From Cellvibrionales bacterium UBA1854 (lineage in GTDB: Bacteria; Pseudomonadota; Gammaproteobacteria; Pseudomonadales; Porticoccaceae), in NCBI GenBank assembly GCA_002338445.1, contig DDII01000003.1, positions 1 through 63,388 on the forward strand: a stretch of DNA of 63,388 nt, in the 5' to 3' direction. How positions within the stretch are numbered: position 1 is the first letter of the stretch; each line of letters starts with the position of its first letter. The notes beneath the pieces are model-generated. The model saw nothing but the letters and a program-made list of their open reading frames with translations. It was not told the origin of the DNA and searched no databases. Shown piece by piece: positions 1 through 8,621 of this stretch. The translations under genes were made by a program, and so were the position numbers.

Positions 1-680
1 GGATTTTCCTTATTACCCGTGTATCCAACCCACTGCTCTGGTGCTATCAGACTGACTTCGCGCTGGTCCTTGAGAGACATTACTAAGCTTTTATCGCGAA
101 TAAAATATTTGCTAACGTCCCGATGAGATGCATCGAGTATTGGGACTGCATGATCTAAGAATCCTTTCCCATACTCAATTACCTTTCGACCACGCAATGG
201 ATTATAACCTATCCCTTTCTCAGCTCCGCCTGCCTCTTCAATTACGTCATTACCATAAAGAGCATCATACAAACTCCCCCATCGGGCATTCACAGCATTA
301 ATTGCGAATCGAGCATTACTTATGGGAACCACGAGCTGAGGGGCAGCTTGAGACGCAATTTCAGAATCTACATTTTTTGGCGCTATTTTAAAATCTGGCA
401 CCTCTGGGCATATATAACCTATATTTGTGAGGTATTCTCTATGTTGATCTGGTGTAATTGATCGAGAACGATCTATGTGCCATTGATTGATATGCGACTG
501 TAACCTCTCCCGCTCCAGGAGCAACTGAGTATTTCTTGGCACAAAATTCGTTATGATTTTGGAAAGTCCTTCCCATAAAGCCATACTCTCTAACTCTAAT
601 TCAACACAAAGTTCTTTGGCTACAAAGTCAAACAGAGGACTCGCAACTTTAATGTCTCCACATTCAAAATAATTACTCAT
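1..680 (-). CDS. glcB: Malate synthase G, C-terminal part beyond the window
   Basis: Condenses glyoxylate with acetyl-CoA to malate, the second step of the glyoxylate bypass. I translated this by hand because the frame runs off the left edge. It opens ATG (680) MSNYFECGDIKVASPLFDFV and continues without a stop for about 226 codons. The segments NARWGSLYDALYGNDVIEEAGG and GYNPLRGRKVIEYGKGFLDH are characteristic of the long malate synthase G family (usually about 720 residues), so roughly the last two thirds, including the catalytic barrel, lie outside. It follows the LysR gene on the same strand with a 114-bp gap and faces away from isocitrate lyase, so both bypass enzymes flank the regulator. 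Confidence 0.9.
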   Translation of the reverse strand, partial: MSNYFECGDIKVASPLFDFVAKELCVELELESMALWEGLSKIITNFVPRNTQLLLERERLQSHINQWHIDRSRSITPDQHREYLTNIGYICPEVPDFKIAPKNVDSEIASQAAPQLVVPISNARFAINAVNARWGSLYDALYGNDVIEEAGGAEKGIGYNPLRGRKVIEYGKGFLDHAVPILDASHRDVSKYFIRDKSLVMSLKDQREVSLIAPEQWVGYTGNKEN

Positions 681-794
681 TTAAGATGTCCAATTCTTGT
701 TAATAACTGATCATAAGTCCAACAGTTACATTAGTAAAAAAAGATGACTATATTTTCTACATTCATCAAAATGATACTGCTGGCTTTTAACCAG

Positions 795-1736
795 TCAATG
801 GGACAGCCCGGCCGCTATTTTTCTAATACTCTGGCGCATCCAGTTGTGTCCTGTATCGTTTTGTAATAGGGGGCTCCATACCATCTTTAATCGCATGGGC
901 GGAATCTCAAATGGGGGCCGTTTAATCACCACTTCTTTGTTGTGCCGAACCGCCTTTGTGGCCATAGTGGGGACAGTAACTATGAGATGTTCCTGTTCTG
1001 CGAACATCAACGCGGCCTGATAATGCCGAGTAAAAATGGCAATATCTCTAAATTGACCCAATACTCTCAAAGCCTCATCCACCCAACCGAGACGCTGGGT
1101 ATTTTTAGTAGTCATTCCGACACCTACCCCCATGCCTGTCTTGCTAACCCACACATGCTTACAAGACAAATACCCCTCCATGTTCCAATTGTTTAAGACT
1201 GGATTTGTAGCCTTTACCAAACATGAAAAGCTATCCTCCCAAAGCTTTAACTGATGAAAAGACAGGGGTAGCGAGTCAAATCTATTAATGATTAAATCTA
1301 CCTTGCCCTGTTCAACAGCATGGAAGCTGACGTCACTGGGTGTCATAATATCTAGCTTTATTCCCGGCGCCTGAGCATGCAACATTCTTAACACCGCAGG
1401 TAACAGCGTGACCTCTGTATAATCACTTGCCATAATCCTGAAGATGCGGGAGCTTTGCGCAGGATTAAATGCCTCCTTTGGCTGCAATGCCACCTCTGCC
1501 ATGGACACGACTTTGCGCACTAATGGCTGTAGCTCCAGAGCCCTTGGGGTGGGCGTCATGCCCTCACTTGTTCTTATCAGGATTGGATCATTAAAATATT
1601 TCCTAAGTCGCCTGAGACTGTTGGACATTGCAGGCTGACTTATTCCCATGACCTCAGCTGCCTTTGTGACGTTACATTCTGTAAGCACAATGTCCAACGA
1701 GAGTAGTAGATTTAGATCGAGTCTAGTAATATTCAC
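795..1736 (-). CDS. LysR-family transcriptional regulator, candidate regulator of the glyoxylate bypass
   Basis: DNA-binding regulator with an N-terminal winged helix-turn-helix (about residues 5-65; NVTKAAEVMGISQPAMSNSL is the HTH) and a C-terminal substrate-binding-like effector domain (about residues 90-305). The open frame extends to a TTG at 1766. I prefer the GTG at 1736, which gives MNITRLDLNLLLSLD, the usual opening of the NahR/NodD-like LysR subgroup, and leaves a LysR box upstream instead of inside the gene. It lies between glcB (same strand) and aceA (divergent), so control of both enzymes is the natural inference. The inducer cannot be read from sequence. Confidence 0.88.
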   Translation of the reverse strand: MNITRLDLNLLLSLDIVLTECNVTKAAEVMGISQPAMSNSLRRLRKYFNDPILIRTSEGMTPTPRALELQPLVRKVVSMAEVALQPKEAFNPAQSSRIFRIMASDYTEVTLLPAVLRMLHAQAPGIKLDIMTPSDVSFHAVEQGKVDLIINRFDSLPLSFHQLKLWEDSFSCLVKATNPVLNNWNMEGYLSCKHVWVSKTGMGVGVGMTTKNTQRLGWVDEALRVLGQFRDIAIFTRHYQAALMFAEQEHLIVTVPTMATKAVRHNKEVVIKRPPFEIPPMRLKMVWSPLLQNDTGHNWMRQSIRKIAAGLSH

Positions 1737-1742
1737 AATATT

Positions 1743-1755
1743 TATACCAAGTATA
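1743..1755. promoter_or_regulatory. Candidate LysR box (T-N11-A dyad) between the regulator and aceA
   Basis: TATACCAAGTATA is a perfect inverted repeat (TATAC-CAA-GTATA) and fits the T-N11-A consensus of LysR operators. It sits just upstream of the preferred GTG start of the LysR gene and about 90 bp upstream of the aceA start, where autoregulation and divergent activation are usually exerted. Repeated GTATC motifs at 1758-1762, 1781-1785 and 1786-1790 extend the region. Binding is inferred. Confidence 0.4.
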
Positions 1756-1846
1756 AAAAGTATCAACTAGAATAATATATGTATCGTATCTAAACTCCAT
1801 CTTTTGTCAACAGTTACCGATAAAATACGAGCCAAAAGAGGACACA

Positions 1847-3442
1847 ATGGAGAATTACAAAAATCACATACAAAAAATTTCCGATCTAATCACTGCAAAA
1901 GGGGAAACATGGAGGGGTATAAATGCAAAATACGCGGCTCGTATGCGTATGCAAAATCGCTTTCAGACAGGTCTTGAGATAGCCAAATATACTGCTGGAA
2001 TAATGCGCCGGGATATGAATGATTACGATCATGATCCGGGAAACTATACGCAATCGCTTGGATGCTGGCATGGATTCATCGGCCAGCAAAAGTTAATAGC
2101 AGTTAAAAAACATCATGGAACAACAAATAAACGATATTTATATTTGTCGGGATGGATGATTGCGGCATTGCGCTCCGAGTTTGGCCCTCTTCCAGATCAG
2201 TCAATGCACGAAAAGACCTCAGTGCCGGCACTCATTTCAGAACTCTATACATTTTTACGTCAAGCAGATGCAAAATATTTAGGTGAATTATTCAACGCAT
2301 ATGACAAATCGGAAGAGATGGGTAATTATCGAGAAATGAAGGCAATAGAGAACACGATTGATAGCTTTGAAACCCACATTGTTCCCATAATTGCTGATAT
2401 TGATGCTGGATTCGGTAATGAAGAGGCAACTTACATCTTAGCGAAGCGAATGATTGAAGCAGGAGCATGTTGTATACAGCTTGAAAATCAAGTTTCAGAT
2501 GCCAAACAATGCGGCCATCAGGATGGGAAGGTGACGGTCCCTCATGAAGAATTCCTCGCAAAAGTAAATGCAGTTAGATACGCATTTCTAGAACTAGGGG
2601 TGAATGATGGTGTTATTGTTGCCAGGACAGACTCGCTCGGCGCGGGCCTTACGCAAAAAATTCCAGTTTCTAAATCTCCTGGCGATCTCGCCTCTCACTA
2701 CAATCAATACCTAGAAACTCGGCCTGTAGGCTGTGTGAGTGACATGAATGAGGGGGATACTGCCATTAAAATTGGCGGTGAACTAGTGATTCCTGAGAGG
2801 TTACCTAACGGACTTTTTAGATTCAAAGATGGATCAGGTGAAGCGAGATGTATTCTCGATGGAATAACAAGCCTTCAAAATGGGGCAGACTTACTTTGGA
2901 TCGAGACTGAGCAGCCGCACATCGGGCAAATAGGAGGGATGATCAAAAAAATTCGCGAGGTGATCCCCAACGCAAAACTTGTTTATAACAACTCTCCATC
3001 ATTTAATTGGACCCTTAATTTCAGGCAACAGATCTATGATGCTTGGAGCGCAGATGGCAGAGACGTATCTTCTTACGTCCGTGACGAGCTGATGAAAAGC
3101 CACTACGACAATTCGGCACTTGCCCTTGAGGCGGACGAAAAAATCAGATCTTTTCAATCAGATGCATCTTTACATGCGGGAGTATTTCACCACTTAATAA
3201 CTCTTCCCACGTATCATACCGCAGCACTGTCAACAGATAATCTTGCCAAGGGTTATTTCGGTGAAGAGGGTATGTTAGCTTATGTTGCAGGTGTTCAACG
3301 AAACGAAATCAGGCAACATATCGATTGTGTGAAGCATCAGGCTATGGCTGGATCAAATATCGGTGACGATCATAAAGAATACTTTTCGGGTGATCAGGCT
3401 CTCAAGGCGGCTGGTAAAGAAAACACGATGAACCAATTTTAA
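1847..3442 (+). CDS. aceA: Isocitrate lyase, long Pseudomonas/Acinetobacter type
   Basis: Splits isocitrate into succinate and glyoxylate, allowing growth on acetate or fatty acids. The 531-residue length matches the long subfamily, not the roughly 430-residue E. coli enzyme. The active-site loop is DAKQCGHQDGK with catalytic Cys at about residue 222. The long subfamily typically has KQCGH where E. coli has KKCGH. Metal and substrate segments DIDAGFGNEEATY and NNSPSFNWTLNF are intact. The ATG at 1847 is preceded by AGAGGA. It is transcribed divergently from the LysR gene. The tRNA promoter begins only 16 bp after its stop codon. Confidence 0.96.
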   Translation: MENYKNHIQKISDLITAKGETWRGINAKYAARMRMQNRFQTGLEIAKYTAGIMRRDMNDYDHDPGNYTQSLGCWHGFIGQQKLIAVKKHHGTTNKRYLYLSGWMIAALRSEFGPLPDQSMHEKTSVPALISELYTFLRQADAKYLGELFNAYDKSEEMGNYREMKAIENTIDSFETHIVPIIADIDAGFGNEEATYILAKRMIEAGACCIQLENQVSDAKQCGHQDGKVTVPHEEFLAKVNAVRYAFLELGVNDGVIVARTDSLGAGLTQKIPVSKSPGDLASHYNQYLETRPVGCVSDMNEGDTAIKIGGELVIPERLPNGLFRFKDGSGEARCILDGITSLQNGADLLWIETEQPHIGQIGGMIKKIREVIPNAKLVYNNSPSFNWTLNFRQQIYDAWSADGRDVSSYVRDELMKSHYDNSALALEADEKIRSFQSDASLHAGVFHHLITLPTYHTAALSTDNLAKGYFGEEGMLAYVAGVQRNEIRQHIDCVKHQAMAGSNIGDDHKEYFSGDQALKAAGKENTMNQF

Positions 3443-3458
3443 CATACGCCAATTCTCG

Positions 3459-3487
3459 TTGACTCAATGTTGACGAAAACGTATCAT
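3459..3487 (+). promoter_or_regulatory. Sigma-70-like promoter of the tRNA operon
   Basis: TTGACT at 3459-3464 and TATCAT at 3482-3487 are separated by exactly 17 bp. This places transcription start near 3494, about 28 bp before tRNA-Pro. No other promoter is needed for the three tRNA genes, which are 18 and 42 bp apart. Confidence 0.6.
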
Positions 3488-3521
3488 TCTGACCCAAAAA
3501 TTGTGTCCGCAGGGCGAGATT

Positions 3522-3598
3522 CGGGGATTAGCGCAGTCTGGTAGCGCGCCTGCTTTGGGAGCAGGATGTCGGGGGTTCAAATCCCTCATCCCCGACCA
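3522..3598 (+). tRNA. tRNA-Pro (anticodon TGG)
   Basis: The 77-nt cloverleaf begins CGGGGAT and ends with encoded CCA at 3596-3598. The anticodon loop TTTGGGA (3554-3560) is flanked by a CCTGC/GCAGG stem and presents TGG, decoding CCN proline codons with wobble. The T loop GTTCAAATC is canonical. Confidence 0.96.
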
Positions 3599-3616
3599 AG
3601 TTGGGGCCCTGTCTAT

Positions 3617-3693
<77 letters not shown>

Positions 3694-3735
3694 ATGGACT
3701 CGGTCGTGCCGGCAAATTATCATTGTTGATGTTGT

Positions 3736-3812
3736 GGTGGGCGTAGCTCAGTTGGTAGAGCCCCGGATTGTGATTCCGGTGGTCGCGGGTTCAATCCCCG
3801 TCGTCCACCCCA
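3736..3812 (+). tRNA. tRNA-His (anticodon GTG)
   Basis: The anticodon loop TTGTGAT presents GTG. An extra 5' G (G-1 at 3736) faces C73 at 3809, the identity element of histidine tRNA, and CCA is encoded at 3810-3812. The sequence closely follows the gammaproteobacterial tRNA-His pattern. Pro/Arg/His tRNAs next to folD are also found in Pseudomonas, where a Leu tRNA is usually included. None is seen here. Confidence 0.96.
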
Positions 3813-3931
3813 AATTAGTGATGTAAAACTTTTGAGAGAAATTTAACAGTAAGTTTTTTTGCCTTCAAGTCGTCCGATGTGTGGTCCAAGCGGGACGGAA
3901 GTAAGTGAGAGTCTCTCCAAAGGAGGGTGTA

Positions 3932-4771
3932 ATGTCTGCAATACTCTTGGACGGCACATTGGTCGCCAAGCAAACAGAACAGCAACTGATTAATCGGGTC
4001 AAAAGTATACGGTTAAAAAATGGGTATCCGCCGACCTTAGCGACTATATTAGTTGGTTCAGATCTCGCTTCAAAGACCTATGTCAGAATGAAGCAAAATG
4101 CCTGCAGAAGGATCGGTATGGAGTCAGTCGCAATTGAGCTCCCGGCCACGACTACTACGGAAGAGCTCAAAGAAAAAATTTTCTCTTTGAATTCTAATAA
4201 ATCGTGTCATGGAATATTGTTACAACACCCGGTGCCCCGACAAATTAATGAACGGTTGTGTTTTGACGCAATCAGTCTCCAAAAAGATGTGGACGGTGTC
4301 ACATGCTTAGGCTTCGGTAAAATGTCGATGGGCCAAAGAACTTTCGGCTCAGCTACGCCCCGGGGAATTATGCGGCTATTGGCGGCTTACGATATCAAGC
4401 TTGCAGGGATGCATGCTGTGGTAGTTGGTCGTAGCCCTATTCTGGGCAAGCCGATGTCTATGATGATATTAAATGAAGACGCTACTGTCACGGTTTGCCA
4501 CTCTAAGACTAAAAACCTTCCAGAGATTATTCAATCAGCAGATTTAATTGTAGGGGCGTTGGGTCGACCCGAATATATCAAAGCAAGCTGGATTCCTGAT
4601 GGAGCCGTTGTCATCGATGCTGGGTTTCATCCTAATGGCTGCGGTGATATTGAGCTGGGTCCACTCTACGATAGAGTAGCTGCTATTACACCTGTACCTG
4701 GGGGAGTGGGTCCTATGACTATCAACACCTTGCTACTTCAATCGGTTATTGCTGCAGAGCAAAAGTTGTAA
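3932..4771 (+). CDS. folD: Bifunctional methylenetetrahydrofolate dehydrogenase/cyclohydrolase
   Basis: Interconverts 5,10-methylene-, methenyl- and 10-formyl-tetrahydrofolate with NADP, supplying one-carbon units for purines and formyl-Met-tRNA. Family signatures are YVRMKQNAC (catalytic YxxxK), QHPVPRQIN, QKDVDG, VVGRSPILGKPM (NADP loop) and PVPGGVGPMT near the C terminus. The open frame extends back to a GTG at 3905, but the ATG at 3932 has AAAGGAGGG just upstream and gives the normal family length of 279 residues. It lies downstream of the tRNAs, as in Pseudomonas. Confidence 0.96.
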   Translation: MSAILLDGTLVAKQTEQQLINRVKSIRLKNGYPPTLATILVGSDLASKTYVRMKQNACRRIGMESVAIELPATTTTEELKEKIFSLNSNKSCHGILLQHPVPRQINERLCFDAISLQKDVDGVTCLGFGKMSMGQRTFGSATPRGIMRLLAAYDIKLAGMHAVVVGRSPILGKPMSMMILNEDATVTVCHSKTKNLPEIIQSADLIVGALGRPEYIKASWIPDGAVVIDAGFHPNGCGDIELGPLYDRVAAITPVPGGVGPMTINTLLLQSVIAAEQKL

Positions 4772-4832
4772 AATCTCTTACAAGGATCGGGAACAAGTGT
4801 CTTTTTGATAAAAATACTGAATAAGATAGGTC

Positions 4833-5591
4833 TTAAGAACTGTTGCTGTTGTTGATTGTTTTAGAGACCATCGCAATAGCCTTTTTGGAAAATGGTTTTT
4901 GCAATGCCCACAGCTGCTCCTGAATCTCGATCTCTAGAATATCATCGAGATGACAACTTGTATCAGCGGCAAGAAGGGTTCTCTTTGTGTGTATGAGAAG
5001 TTCTTTCGGTAAGTGTCGAATTGCATCGGTATACGCCATCGCGGCTTTCATTAAGTCTTCTTTTTTAACACTTTTCCATGCCAAGCCCTGTTCAACCGCT
5101 TTATGTGCTGAGAGGGGTTGTGAAAACAAAAGTAGACTAGCAGCAGTGTTCCAGCCACACAGTCGCCTCAGCAGCCAGGAACATCCTCCACCCGGGTGTA
5201 ATCCCAATCTAAAAAATTTTGGATCCAAAATAGCGTCTTCTGACATGATACGTGCGTCGCAGGCCAAAGCCAAGTTCAATCCAGCACCTATCGCAGGACC
5301 GTTCAATGCGGCAATGGTTGGTACGCTACAACGTGCAACACTCAAAAAACCGCTGTATATTGTTCTAAGTTTGTCCCTGTCGGGCTTGATTTCATAAAGA
5401 GGAGCCCCAGCACAGAAGATACTTCCGGTCCCAGTGATAATCACTGATACGACATTACGATCAGATTCTGCTTCCTTTATTGCATTAACCAAAAGACGGC
5501 AGACAATCATATCAAGCATATTTCGTTTCTTTGGGTTATTGAGAGTGATTATCGCAATGTTATTTACTACTTCGTAAAGTACCGTTGACAT
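4833..5591 (-). CDS. Crotonase-fold (enoyl-CoA hydratase-like) protein lacking both catalytic glutamates
   Basis: A 252-residue single-domain crotonase. The oxyanion-hole regions are present (CAGAPLYE, ALNGPAIGAGLNLALACDAR). Aligned by eye with rat hydratase, the first catalytic Glu falls on Asn (GAGLNLALACD) and the second on Phe (LDPKFFRLGLHPGGG). The LGLHPGGG pattern and these substitutions resemble mycobacterial EchA6, an acyl-CoA-binding protein without hydratase activity. Acyl-CoA binding is therefore a better guess than hydration. I start at the ATG at 5591, after AGCAGGAAA; the frame is open to 5612. It is convergent with folD. Confidence 0.82.
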   Translation of the reverse strand: MSTVLYEVVNNIAIITLNNPKKRNMLDMIVCRLLVNAIKEAESDRNVVSVIITGTGSIFCAGAPLYEIKPDRDKLRTIYSGFLSVARCSVPTIAALNGPAIGAGLNLALACDARIMSEDAILDPKFFRLGLHPGGGCSWLLRRLCGWNTAASLLLFSQPLSAHKAVEQGLAWKSVKKEDLMKAAMAYTDAIRHLPKELLIHTKRTLLAADTSCHLDDILEIEIQEQLWALQKPFSKKAIAMVSKTINNSNSS

Positions 5592-5976
5592 AAAATTTCC
5601 TGCTTTTAACATCTTACTAAACTACTAATTCCGCCAGATGTGGAAAATAGTACGAATATATTAATACCACTATAACGCAATTGAATCCCCCACACGGTAA
5701 AATCATACAGCCTTTCAGAGTTTGATTTGACAATAATTAGCCATTTGGTGCAGCATTTACTGGGGAGGATTAGTTTCAGAGCATAGCTCATTCCCAGAAA
5801 TTATTATTGTTTCGCGGTGTGTGAAAGTTTTTAAAGCTTTTTATATACTTAATCTTTAGTTACATCGCTTGGCGGTTAAATGATTACTTCGAACATTATA
5901 TGTTTTGACATCAAAAGAATAGAACTCTCAGGTCGACACTTAGCAATGCTCAAAGATATCTCACCGGATTTTATCC
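5592..5976. other. Divergent intergenic region, 385 bp
   Basis: This lies between the crotonase-like gene (minus) and the GlpD-like gene (plus), so it must carry both promoters. It is A+T-rich and contains AGTTTTTAAAGCTTTTTA around 5827 and a TTGACA-like hexamer on the plus strand near 5904. I found no convincing paired promoter, RNA or small gene. Confidence 0.5.
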
Positions 5977-7143
5977 ATGTCAACTCATTTTGATCTCTGT
6001 ATTATTGGTGGTGGCATTATTGGCGCCGGTATTGCGCAGGCTGCTGCGCTTAATGGACTTTCTACGATTATTGTTGAAAAAAGAGGATGGGGTGCCGGCA
6101 ATTCTTCCAAATCAAGCAAGATAATAGATGGTGACTTCGAGGGGATTCCTCGCCTCCGTTTCGCTAACGTTCGTGAACGTTTGAGGGAACGTCGAATAAT
6201 CAGAGATATCGCACCAGATCTTCGAAAGGTCGATTGGTTTTATCTCCCGATTTACAAACAAAATATCCAAAAATCATGGCAAGTAGCGTTACAACTTCGA
6301 ATTTATGATGCTCTAGCAGGTAGTAATAAGTTGGCTTCCTTCCAACATCTGCCAGAAAAGCAATGGCGTAATCTTCATGGACTAAATCGACATGATCTTT
6401 CGGCAGTTTATGCGTTCCAAGAAATTCATATTGATGACACTCAGCTGGCTCAAAATGTTTTAAGATCGGCAAAACAACACGGCGCTATGGCGCTTTGCCC
6501 TGTTAATTTTGAAGGGGCACGGCAGTCGGACGATGGTTTCGTTGTGAGCGTAGCCAAAGGTTCCCGGAACCGAGACTTCGATTGTCGATTTTTGGTAAAC
6601 GCCACTGGCGCATGGGGTGACCGTGTTTCCCGATCCATTGAAGGAGTAAAAAATCCTTTGGCTGCTCGATCAATAAAGTCTACTCATATTGAATTTAGAG
6701 AGCATCTTAGTGATAACAGTTTTTATGTTGAGGGAAGAAAAGGAGCTAACCGTATTGCAATCCTACCATGGCGAGGTGGGACACTAGTCGGCTCAGTTGA
6801 CAGCATATTCTCAGGCAATCCTGAGCGAGTTATTCCAAGCAATGAGGAGGTTGACTACTTGATAGAGATAACTCGCCATCATTTTCCACATTTCCAGCAT
6901 GAGCCTTTCGACGCTTGGTCTGGCCTGCGTCTAAGTTCCGCCCAACATAGAGGAGTGCTTTCTTATAAAGACAAAAATCTTGGTCATACAGATGAACGAT
7001 ATCTCTGTGTCCGAGAAAGTCAATTTGCTAGCTATAGAGCTGTAGCTGAGAGAGTTGTAATTTCTGTTATGAGAAGTCTCAATGAAAAGACGGCACCACC
7101 ACCAGAGGCTCACTACATATGTTCTTCTTCGATACAGCTATAG
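5977..7143 (+). CDS. Short FAD-dependent glycerol-3-phosphate dehydrogenase-like oxidoreductase
   Basis: The N terminus has the dinucleotide-binding fingerprint CIIGGGIIGAGIAQAAA (residues 8-24) and the acidic end of strand 2 (IIVEKRGWGAG), followed by SSKSSKIIDGDFEG, which mirrors the GlpD segment that usually reads SSRSSKLIHGG. Later features are FLVNATGAWGD and ILPWRGGTLVGSVDS. These place it in the DAO/GlpD superfamily. At 388 residues it lacks the roughly 120-residue C-terminal helical domain of GlpD (about 500 residues), without a frameshift or premature-stop signature. The substrate may be glycerol 3-phosphate or another alpha-hydroxy or amino compound. It interrupts the otherwise conserved folD-cysS neighbourhood. 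Confidence 0.8.
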   Translation: MSTHFDLCIIGGGIIGAGIAQAAALNGLSTIIVEKRGWGAGNSSKSSKIIDGDFEGIPRLRFANVRERLRERRIIRDIAPDLRKVDWFYLPIYKQNIQKSWQVALQLRIYDALAGSNKLASFQHLPEKQWRNLHGLNRHDLSAVYAFQEIHIDDTQLAQNVLRSAKQHGAMALCPVNFEGARQSDDGFVVSVAKGSRNRDFDCRFLVNATGAWGDRVSRSIEGVKNPLAARSIKSTHIEFREHLSDNSFYVEGRKGANRIAILPWRGGTLVGSVDSIFSGNPERVIPSNEEVDYLIEITRHHFPHFQHEPFDAWSGLRLSSAQHRGVLSYKDKNLGHTDERYLCVRESQFASYRAVAERVVISVMRSLNEKTAPPPEAHYICSSSIQL

Positions 7144-7191
7144 CAGAAAAAGTGGCAAAAACCGAGAATGGTTAACAAATAATTTTTTGGC

Positions 7192-8571
7192 TTAGCAGCG
7201 ACGCCAAGTTGTGTTCGATCGCGAGTCCTCAAGCACCACTCCGTCATCCTCAAGTCTTTTTCGAATAATATCCGCAGTGGCATAGTCTCCGGCGAGCTTT
7301 GCCTGCTTACGTTCATCAATTGCATTCTCTATTTGACGATCGGTTAGTACTCGATTCCCGCTGTTATTATGAAACCAGTCCTCTGGTTGTTGTTGTAATA
7401 AACCCATCAATCCAGATAAATTCATCACTTGCGCCTTTAGTATTTGCTGGTCTGTACCACTAGATGAATGCATTTGTTTTGCAATGCGATGTAACTCCGA
7501 CAATGCTAAAGGAGTATTTAAATCGTCTAGTAGCGCATCCACTCCTCGGCAACTGGCAACCTCATTTGAGACGGGAATTTCGATATTTTCAGCTGCTCGT
7601 AAATATCTATAAAGGCTATTCAGTGAATTCTCAGCAGCATCTAAAATAGTATAGTCAAAATTCTGTTCAGATCGATATTGCGCTGTCAGTATCGCGTAAC
7701 GAAGAACTTCGCCGGGGTATATCTCTAAAAGATCTCCAACCAATCGAAAATTCCCCAGGGATTTTGACATTTTTTCTCCATCCAAGTTTACAAAGCCATT
7801 GTGCATCCAGTAGTTGGACAGTGGTCTGCCCTTATGCGTGCATCTGCTTTGCGCATTTTCATTTTCATGGTGAGGAAAAAGTAAATCCTGACCGCCACCG
7901 TGTATGTCTATAGTTTCGCCGAGATGTTTTTTTACCATAGCAGAGCATTCAATATGCCAGCCAGGGCGCCCTCGACCATACCTACTGGGCCAACCTGGAT
8001 CCTCCGGTGCAGACGGTTTCCAGAGCACAAAATCTTCCGGATTTCGTTTATAGGACGCTGCGTTTACTCTGGCACCAGCTATTAATTCAGAGGATTGTCG
8101 TCGCGACAATTGACCATAATCCGAGTCCGAAGCAACGGAAAATAAAACATGTCCATCTGCTAAATATGCATAACCAGAGTCAACAAGATCCGTAATAATA
8201 TCCAGCATCTCGGATATATGATCGGTGGCGCGAGGAGAAAAAGTGGGTGTAAGATTATTTAGACTGTCCATGTCTTGAATATATAATTGAGAGTATCGCT
8301 CGGTTATTACAGATATATCTTGATTAAGTTCTCGCGATGTCGTAATTATTTTGTCATCAATATCGGTAATATTGCGGGCATAATCAACTCTTGGGTAAAG
8401 TGTTTGCAAAATGCGAAATAGCACATCAAAGACAACGGCCGGGCGAGCATTTCCAATATGCACTCGGTTGTAGACGGTTGGTCCGCAAACATACATTGTG
8501 ATTCTAGACGGAGTTATCGGCGAAAAGTTTTCCTTCTTTCGCGTCAAAGTGTTGTAAATCTTAAGGGGCAT
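7192..8571 (-). CDS. cysS: Cysteinyl-tRNA synthetase
   Basis: Charges tRNA-Cys. This class I synthetase of 459 residues has the HIGH motif as HIGNARPAVVFD, the KMSKS motif in DGEKMSKSLGNF, and zinc ligands in YVCGPTVYN, PGWHIECSAM and HHENENAQS. The C-terminal anticodon-recognition helical region includes DERKQAKLAGDYATAD. Length is normal (E. coli 461). It forms a minus-strand block with glnS, whose stop lies 50 bp upstream. Confidence 0.97.
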   Translation of the reverse strand: MPLKIYNTLTRKKENFSPITPSRITMYVCGPTVYNRVHIGNARPAVVFDVLFRILQTLYPRVDYARNITDIDDKIITTSRELNQDISVITERYSQLYIQDMDSLNNLTPTFSPRATDHISEMLDIITDLVDSGYAYLADGHVLFSVASDSDYGQLSRRQSSELIAGARVNAASYKRNPEDFVLWKPSAPEDPGWPSRYGRGRPGWHIECSAMVKKHLGETIDIHGGGQDLLFPHHENENAQSRCTHKGRPLSNYWMHNGFVNLDGEKMSKSLGNFRLVGDLLEIYPGEVLRYAILTAQYRSEQNFDYTILDAAENSLNSLYRYLRAAENIEIPVSNEVASCRGVDALLDDLNTPLALSELHRIAKQMHSSSGTDQQILKAQVMNLSGLMGLLQQQPEDWFHNNSGNRVLTDRQIENAIDERKQAKLAGDYATADIIRKRLEDDGVVLEDSRSNTTWRRC

Positions 8572-8621
8572 TTAAATTCGTCATTATAGTTTTTTATCTA
8601 AAATACACTTAATCGGGCTCA

